64,000 nucleotides of DNA from Halorientalis sp. LT38 (GTDB lineage: Archaea > Halobacteriota > Halobacteria > Halobacteriales > Haloarculaceae), in assembly GCF_037031225.1 (NCBI RefSeq), contig NZ_JAYEZN010000001.1, positions 1,984,001 to 2,048,000 on the forward strand, read 5' to 3'. A program made the position numbers and the translations under genes. Below the pieces are notes generated by a model. It was not told where the DNA came from and did no database searches. It saw only the letters and a list, made by a program, of their open reading frames with translations. The first letter of the stretch is position 1, and every line of letters starts with the position of its first letter. This document shows positions 59,583 through 64,000 of the stretch, piece after piece.

Positions 59583-62150
59583 CTAGCCCGAGTAGTCGCT
59601 CCCGACGACCTCGCGGATCCGTTCTGCGGTCACTGCCCCGACGCCCTCGACCTCAGTGAGGTCGTCCTCGTTGGCGGTCATGACGCCCTCGACGCTCCCG
59701 AAGTGTTCGAGGAGCGATCGCGCGGTGACGGGGCCGACCTCCGCGATCGACGCCACCACGTACTCCTGCTGTTCGGCGACCGTCTTCGACTGTTTCTCGC
59801 CGTGGACGCTCACCTCGCGGTCCGCCTGCTCCTGTTCGCGCGTCGCGATCACCTCGAGCAGGTCCGCGGTGTCGTCCTCGTCCTCGGTCCGGAGGACGCT
59901 CGCGCCGAAGTCCACTGCGAGCGAGGACAGCGCCCCCCGGATCGCGTTCGGGTGGACGTTGCGCTCGCCGTAGAGGTCCGCGCCCTCGACGATCACGACC
60001 GGCCGGGCGTAGTGGCGGCCGGCGTCGCCCACCTGCTCGAACATCGACCGGTCCCCGCCCGTCAGGGTGTCGAGGAAGTCCGCGACGGACTTGCGTTCGA
60101 TCACCACCCGGTCCGAGAGGACGTAATCGCCCACCGCGAGCGTCTCCAGGCGCGTCTCGATCCCGTCACGGGTCGAGAGGTCCCGGGCGATCGACGAGTC
60201 CAGTTCCCGCTGGTCGGCGACGATCTCGATCGTCTCCCCGTCCGGCGCGGCGGTGGCGACGACGCCCTCCGTCTCACCCGAATCGTCACCGGACGCCTCG
60301 TCGTCGGACACGTCATCGCCCCCGAGCCCCTCTGTTTCCTCTCCAGTAACTGGTACGTCGTCGGACTCTCCCGACCCCTCCGTTTCGCCTCCGCTCGCCG
60401 ACGCGTCCGACCCGTCGGTCGCGAACGCCGAGAGTCCGGACTGTCCCGACGACTGCGCCGCTGTGGTCGATTCGACGTACGCGGAGTTCCCGCCGGCGCT
60501 CCCGGCGGACCCCTCCGTTTCGCCTCCAGTGTCGGACCTGTCGGATCCGTCGGATCCGGCGTCGGCGTAGTCGTCGATGGTGGCCTCCTCGATCAGTTCG
60601 GACTCGATCTCGCCGGCGACCGACTTCAGGTCGCGCAACTCCCGTTCCATGCGCTTCTCGTCGTTGCGGGACTTCCAGAAGTACGCCTCGTCGCGGGTGT
60701 CCTCGGCCAGGAGGACGACCACGTTCCCCTCCGTCTGTCGCCCCGTCCGGCCCTTCCGCTGGATCGACCGGATCGCTGTGGGAACGGGCTCGTAGAACAG
60801 GACGAGGTCGACCTCCGGGACGTCAAGGCCCTCCTCGGCGACGGAGGTCGAGACCAGCACCTCGAACTCGCCGGCGCGGAAGGCGTCCAGCGTCTCCTGT
60901 TGCTGGGTCTGGGTCATCCCGTCGCTGCCCTCGGTGTCCGATTGCCCGACGAACTTCCGGGTCTCGAAGTGCTCGCCGAGGAAGTCGGTGAGGGTCTCGG
61001 CGGTGTCGCGGGACTCCGTGAAGACGATGACTCGCTCGCCGCCGTCGAGGCCGAGCGTCTGGGCCAGCAGGATCCGGGTCTGCCGGAACTTCGGGTGGAG
61101 GTCGTCGTAGTCCTCGGCGCGGCGCATCGCTTCTCTTACTTTGGGATCGGAGATCAGCCGCTGGTCGGCCTTCGAGGCGCCCGAGGCGCGGGCGGCCTGT
61201 TTCAACCGCTCGAAGTACCGCCGGAGGGATTCGACGGCCTGGGTCTCCACGTAGTTGACGGCGGTGTTGAGCTTCCGGATCTCGGCGTGGAGGCTCATCC
61301 CCTCGTAGCCCTCCGACTGGTCGTTGTCCATCAGCTCCCGGAGCTGTCCCTGGATGCGGACGAGTTCCTTCTCCGAGAGGTCGGGACTGGTCTTGTTCGT
61401 CACCCCGAGTTGCTTGAGCTTCTCCAGTCGATCGGAGATGACATCGTTCAGGCCGTCCCGGATCTCGAGGATCTCCTCGGGCAACTCGACGCGCTCCCAG
61501 GTCACGTCGGTGTCGTGGGTGTACTCGGCCACGTCGGCGTCGTCCTCGGTCATCACCTCGACCTCGCGGAGGCCGAGGTTCTCACAGACCTGGAGGATGG
61601 CCTCCTCGTCGCCGCCGGGGGAGGCGCTCATCCCCGTCACCAGCGGGTCGGTCGCGTCCTCGTGGTAGCGCTCGGCGATGTAGTTGTAGGCGTAGTCGCC
61701 GCTGGCGCGGTGACACTCGTCGAAGGTCAGGTGAGTCACGTCGGCGAGGGAGATGCGGTTACCCACCAGATCGTTCTCGACGACCTGCGGGGTGGCGACG
61801 ACGATCCGGGCGTCGTCCCAGAGGGCGGCCCGGTCGTCCGGGCTGACCTCGCCGGTGAAGACGACGATCTCGTCGTCCGGAATCTGCAGGGCCTCGCGGT
61901 AGAACTCGGCGTGCTGGGTCACGAGGGGCTTGGTCGGTGCGAGAAAGAGGGCCTTCCCGCCGTCCTCGTGCAAGCGCTCGGCGGTCGTCAGCAGGGAGAC
62001 GGCCGTCTTCCCCAGCCCCGTCGGGAGACAGATCAGCGTGTGATCGTCGAGGGCGGCGTCGGCGAGCGTGACCTGGTACTGCCGGTCTTCGAGCAGCCCC
62101 TCGGTCACCAGCGGGTGGTCGACGTGTCCGACCTCGTCGGTCGCTGCCAT
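59583..62150 (-). CDS. hef: Hef helicase/nuclease (FANCM/XPF-like)
   Basis: 855 residues acting on stalled or branched replication forks. N-terminal SF2 helicase: Walker A PTGLGKT (43-49), DECH (144-147), SVAEEGLDVPEVDLVLFYEPV and the arginine finger QRKGRTGR. A disordered acidic linker (about 520-645) separates it from the ERCC4 nuclease with ERK in VVIERKSVADFL (685-687) and a C-terminal HhH pair (VGPVTARSLLEHFGSV, EGVGAVTAERIREVV). The linker DNA carries three ORB-core sequences encoding ETEG. Confidence 0.95.
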   Translation of the reverse strand: MAATDEVGHVDHPLVTEGLLEDRQYQVTLADAALDDHTLICLPTGLGKTAVSLLTTAERLHEDGGKALFLAPTKPLVTQHAEFYREALQIPDDEIVVFTGEVSPDDRAALWDDARIVVATPQVVENDLVGNRISLADVTHLTFDECHRASGDYAYNYIAERYHEDATDPLVTGMSASPGGDEEAILQVCENLGLREVEVMTEDDADVAEYTHDTDVTWERVELPEEILEIRDGLNDVISDRLEKLKQLGVTNKTSPDLSEKELVRIQGQLRELMDNDQSEGYEGMSLHAEIRKLNTAVNYVETQAVESLRRYFERLKQAARASGASKADQRLISDPKVREAMRRAEDYDDLHPKFRQTRILLAQTLGLDGGERVIVFTESRDTAETLTDFLGEHFETRKFVGQSDTEGSDGMTQTQQQETLDAFRAGEFEVLVSTSVAEEGLDVPEVDLVLFYEPVPTAIRSIQRKGRTGRQTEGNVVVLLAEDTRDEAYFWKSRNDEKRMERELRDLKSVAGEIESELIEEATIDDYADAGSDGSDRSDTGGETEGSAGSAGGNSAYVESTTAAQSSGQSGLSAFATDGSDASASGGETEGSGESDDVPVTGEETEGLGGDDVSDDEASGDDSGETEGVVATAAPDGETIEIVADQRELDSSIARDLSTRDGIETRLETLAVGDYVLSDRVVIERKSVADFLDTLTGGDRSMFEQVGDAGRHYARPVVIVEGADLYGERNVHPNAIRGALSSLAVDFGASVLRTEDEDDTADLLEVIATREQEQADREVSVHGEKQSKTVAEQQEYVVASIAEVGPVTARSLLEHFGSVEGVMTANEDDLTEVEGVGAVTAERIREVVGSDYSG
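60327..60530 (-). promoter_or_regulatory. Three ORB-core sequences in the hef linker
   Basis: Reverse-strand cores GAAACAGAGGGG (60327-60338), GAAACGGAGGGG (60375-60386) and GAAACGGAGGGG (60510-60521). All three read ETEG in frame, preceded by GGC or GAG rather than the TCCASYY half, so they are half-matches only. Confidence 0.4.
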
Positions 62151-62213
62151 TGCTGACGGATATCCGCTACCACCGGTTAAGCGTTCGCGTCCCGGGGTGA
62201 AAGTGAAGCCCCG

Positions 62214-62966
62214 TCAGTCCTCGGCCACGGACCGGGGCGCGCCGAGCACCTCGTGGGACTCCACCACCGTCTCGGTCAGCCAGGCCTCCGCACGGCGGAG
62301 GCGGTACCGCAGCGTCGACTTCGCCAGACCGAGGCGGTCGGCCACCTCGCCGAGGTCGGCGACCCGCGGCGTCTCGTAGTACCCCAGGTCGACCGCGGCC
62401 TCGAGCGCTTCGCGCTGCTCGTGGGGCAGATCCGCCAGCGTCGTCGTCGTGCCCCACGTCGAGGGCGTCCCGACCTGCCCGAGCGAGAGCGAGATTCCGT
62501 CCGGCAGTCCGTCTCGGAGGTCGTCGAACAGGTCCCCGATCGGGGGGTCCCCCGGGACCAGGACGCGCCACTCGTAGACGTTCCCCCGGCGCCGCGCGTC
62601 GAACGCCAGGCCGTCGCCGAAGGCCCGGCCGGCGTGGAACGGGACCGAGTGACAGTAGCTACCGCCGCCCGAGTAGCCGTAGATCACGCGACTCTCCGGC
62701 CCCTCCCGTACGACCTCGTACTCGGCCGTGATCGTACACTCCTCGTGATCGCCCAGACACTCGTTGCAGACCGCGCCGCTGGTGTAGACGGCCTCCACCG
62801 CGTCCAGCGCCTCGGCGGGGCCGACGAACCGATCGACGCGCCAGATGCCCGCGCTCGAAGCGGTGATGTGCAGCGCTCGACCGAGCAGGTCCGGGTGGTC
62901 GATGAACACGTCGGCGACGGCGTCCGCGCCGGACTCGAAGGTCGCCGTCAGAACGTATTCGCGCAT
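62214..62966 (-). CDS. HTH-10 (Bat-type) transcriptional regulator
   Basis: 250 residues. C-terminal HTH-10 domain: LPHEQREALEAAVDLGYYETPRVADLGEVADRLGLAKSTLRYRLRRAE. The N-terminal domain has several Cys/His (VCNECLGDHEECTIT), possibly a metal or redox sensor. Divergent from the thioesterase gene. Target genes unknown. Confidence 0.85.
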   Translation of the reverse strand: MREYVLTATFESGADAVADVFIDHPDLLGRALHITASSAGIWRVDRFVGPAEALDAVEAVYTSGAVCNECLGDHEECTITAEYEVVREGPESRVIYGYSGGGSYCHSVPFHAGRAFGDGLAFDARRRGNVYEWRVLVPGDPPIGDLFDDLRDGLPDGISLSLGQVGTPSTWGTTTTLADLPHEQREALEAAVDLGYYETPRVADLGEVADRLGLAKSTLRYRLRRAEAWLTETVVESHEVLGAPRSVAED

Positions 62967-63080
62967 ACGTAATCATCGGAGCCGTGAATCTATAGCTCTG
63001 GCGGCTGCACTGACGGAATTCACTCCCGATTGTACATACGCGAACGAAGTTTTAGCACCCCCCGGTTCGAACCCGGACGC

Positions 63081-63683
63081 ATGGCAGAGACCGAGACGGT
63101 CGAGACGACGGTCGGCCTGCCGGCCGACGTGTACGAGCGACTGGGCGGTGACGACGAGACAGTCACAGCGACGCTGGAGACGCTGGCGGCCGACCACGCC
63201 GACCTCCAGCGGTCCATCGCGCAGTTCACCGACGAGGGCGGCGAGCCGCCGAAGGGCGAGGGGCAGGCCGCGACCATCGCAGCGCTCGCGGAGTTCGGGC
63301 CGCCCATCGGGCAACTGCTGGGCTTCGAACTCGAAGACGTCGAACCGGGGCGAGCGGTCATCGCCCTGCAGCCGGGCCCGGAACACGCGAATCCGATGGG
63401 GACGCTCCACGGCGGCGTGCTCTGTGACCTTGGCGACGCGGCGATGGGCTACGCCTACGGCAGCACGCTCGCTACAGAGGAGTCCTTCACGACCCTCGAA
63501 CTCGACGTGAAGTTCCTGCGCCCGGTGTGGGACCAGCGCCTGACCGCCACCGCCGAGGTCGTCCACGACGGCAGTACGGTCGGGCTGGTCGAGTGCGACG
63601 TGACCGGCCCCGACGGCGAACTGGTCGCCCGCCTCGAGAGCGTCTGCATGACTCTCCGGGACGAGGCAGCCGACGGCCGCTAG
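63081..63683 (+). CDS. PaaI-type hotdog thioesterase with N-terminal extension
   Basis: 200 residues. The hotdog core starts about residue 75: IGQLLGFELEDVEPGRAVIAL, NPMGTLHGGVLCDLGDAAMGYAYGS (catalytic region) and TTLELDVKFLRPVWDQRL. The first 65 residues are an additional helical, acidic segment (VGLPADVYERLGGDDETVTATLETLAADH) resembling a small ribbon-helix or capping domain, not usual in stand-alone PaaI proteins. Hydrolyses an acyl-CoA; substrate unknown. Start 63081. Confidence 0.88.
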   Translation: MAETETVETTVGLPADVYERLGGDDETVTATLETLAADHADLQRSIAQFTDEGGEPPKGEGQAATIAALAEFGPPIGQLLGFELEDVEPGRAVIALQPGPEHANPMGTLHGGVLCDLGDAAMGYAYGSTLATEESFTTLELDVKFLRPVWDQRLTATAEVVHDGSTVGLVECDVTGPDGELVARLESVCMTLRDEAADGR

Positions 63684-63707
63684 CTGGACGCGCCAGCGTC
63701 GGCCGGT

Positions 63708-64000
63708 TCAGACGAGCGGCGCGAGCGCGACGCCAAGCGCCATCGCCCCGCCGGCGAGGAAGGGGATCGTGAGGTTGTCGTCGACGACGTAGCCGGCGAT
63801 TACGGGCTTGACGCCGTCGGCGACCGTGGCGGCCAGGCCGCCCAGGACTGCGGCAACGGGCGCGACGAAGGGCCACGCCAGCGCCGTACAGACCACGAAC
63901 ATGACGACGAGCACGCGCGGGCGCTTGACCGCCCTGAGTTCGTCGGCGCTGAGCAAGCCGCTGATCGGGTCCGCGAGCGTCAGCATCAAGATCGCGGGGA
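63708..64000 (-). CDS. Membrane protein, partial at window edge (dolichol-kinase-like)
   Basis: The frame is open to the right edge (codons continue past 63989), so the start is outside the window. Visible C-terminal part: LADPISGLLSADELRAVKRPRVLVVMFVVCTALAWPFVAPVAAVLGGLAATVADGVKP and DDNLTIPFLAGGAMALG. The pattern ATVADGVKP...DDNLTIP resembles the end of dolichol-kinase/phosphatidate-cytidylyltransferase-type enzymes. Assignment is tentative because only about 95 residues are seen. Confidence 0.55.
   Translation of the reverse strand, partial: PAILMLTLADPISGLLSADELRAVKRPRVLVVMFVVCTALAWPFVAPVAAVLGGLAATVADGVKPVIAGYVVDDNLTIPFLAGGAMALGVALAPLV

Noticed and set aside
59703-62156. 817-codon open frame antisense to hef
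   Set aside because: Shadow of hef; the hef frame shows all helicase and nuclease motifs.
1-64000. CRISPR array or rRNA genes
   Set aside because: No regularly spaced repeats of CRISPR length and no rRNA-like sequence seen.

Overview
The window is haloarchaeal chromosome (class Halobacteria). Proteins are strongly acidic, GC is high, and the marker genes are archaeal: an Orc1/Cdc6 initiator, DNA polymerase D small subunit, Hef, archaeal IMP cyclohydrolase, HTH-10 (Bat-type) regulators, a PGF-CTERM surface protein and a halophilic malate dehydrogenase. Genus cannot be fixed from sequence alone. A chromosomal replication origin lies at about 52.5-53.6 kb.

Layout. 0-3.3 kb: proline catabolism (P5C-type aldehyde dehydrogenase, HTH-10 regulator, proline dehydrogenase) with two identical operator palindromes between the divergent genes. 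3.3-3.9 kb: decayed remnant of a branched-chain amino-acid ABC transporter. 4-10.2 kb: a large PAS/GAF histidine kinase, a PD-(D/E)XK-like protein, a duplicated-domain protein and a 7TM-like protein. 10.49-14.39 kb: a small AT-richer island ending at the 3' end of tRNA-Gln(CUG), bounded by a 13-bp direct repeat. It carries a translationally coupled two-gene unit with a predicted nuclease and a divergent small gene, and is split by an IS5-type element that itself encloses an SRPBCC-domain gene. 14.6-19.5 kb: thiE-thiM, a methyltransferase, small zinc-binding proteins, tatA and two winged-helix membrane regulators.

19.8-28 kb: an eight-gene secretion cluster. It has three tandem TasA-like surface proteins (two with an inserted VWA domain), two further secreted proteins, a dedicated SipW-type signal peptidase, an acidic secreted protein and a 46-residue membrane peptide. 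The two halves of the cluster are preceded by the same 15-bp palindrome. 28-31 kb: a bioYMN biotin uptake operon with a coupled, internally duplicated membrane protein. 31-50 kb: mostly ordinary metabolism (transglutaminase-like lipoprotein, two LLM flavoenzymes, P450 with SCP2-like protein, BolA and glutaredoxin, LUD protein, purO, aspartate kinase) plus transporters and a PGF-CTERM surface protein.

48.4-62.2 kb: replication and repair neighbourhood (polD1, a signal peptidase, orc1, oriC, arvABC/oapABC, mdh, a histidine kinase, a Sjogren/scleroderma-autoantigen family protein, hef). The origin has an inverted pair of strong ORB elements flanking an AT-richer stretch that contains a dense cluster of the rare tetranucleotide CTAG. 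Matches to the same ORB sequence also occur inside coding sequence of neighbouring genes. 62.2-64 kb: an HTH-10 regulator, a PaaI-type thioesterase and a partial membrane gene running off the right edge.
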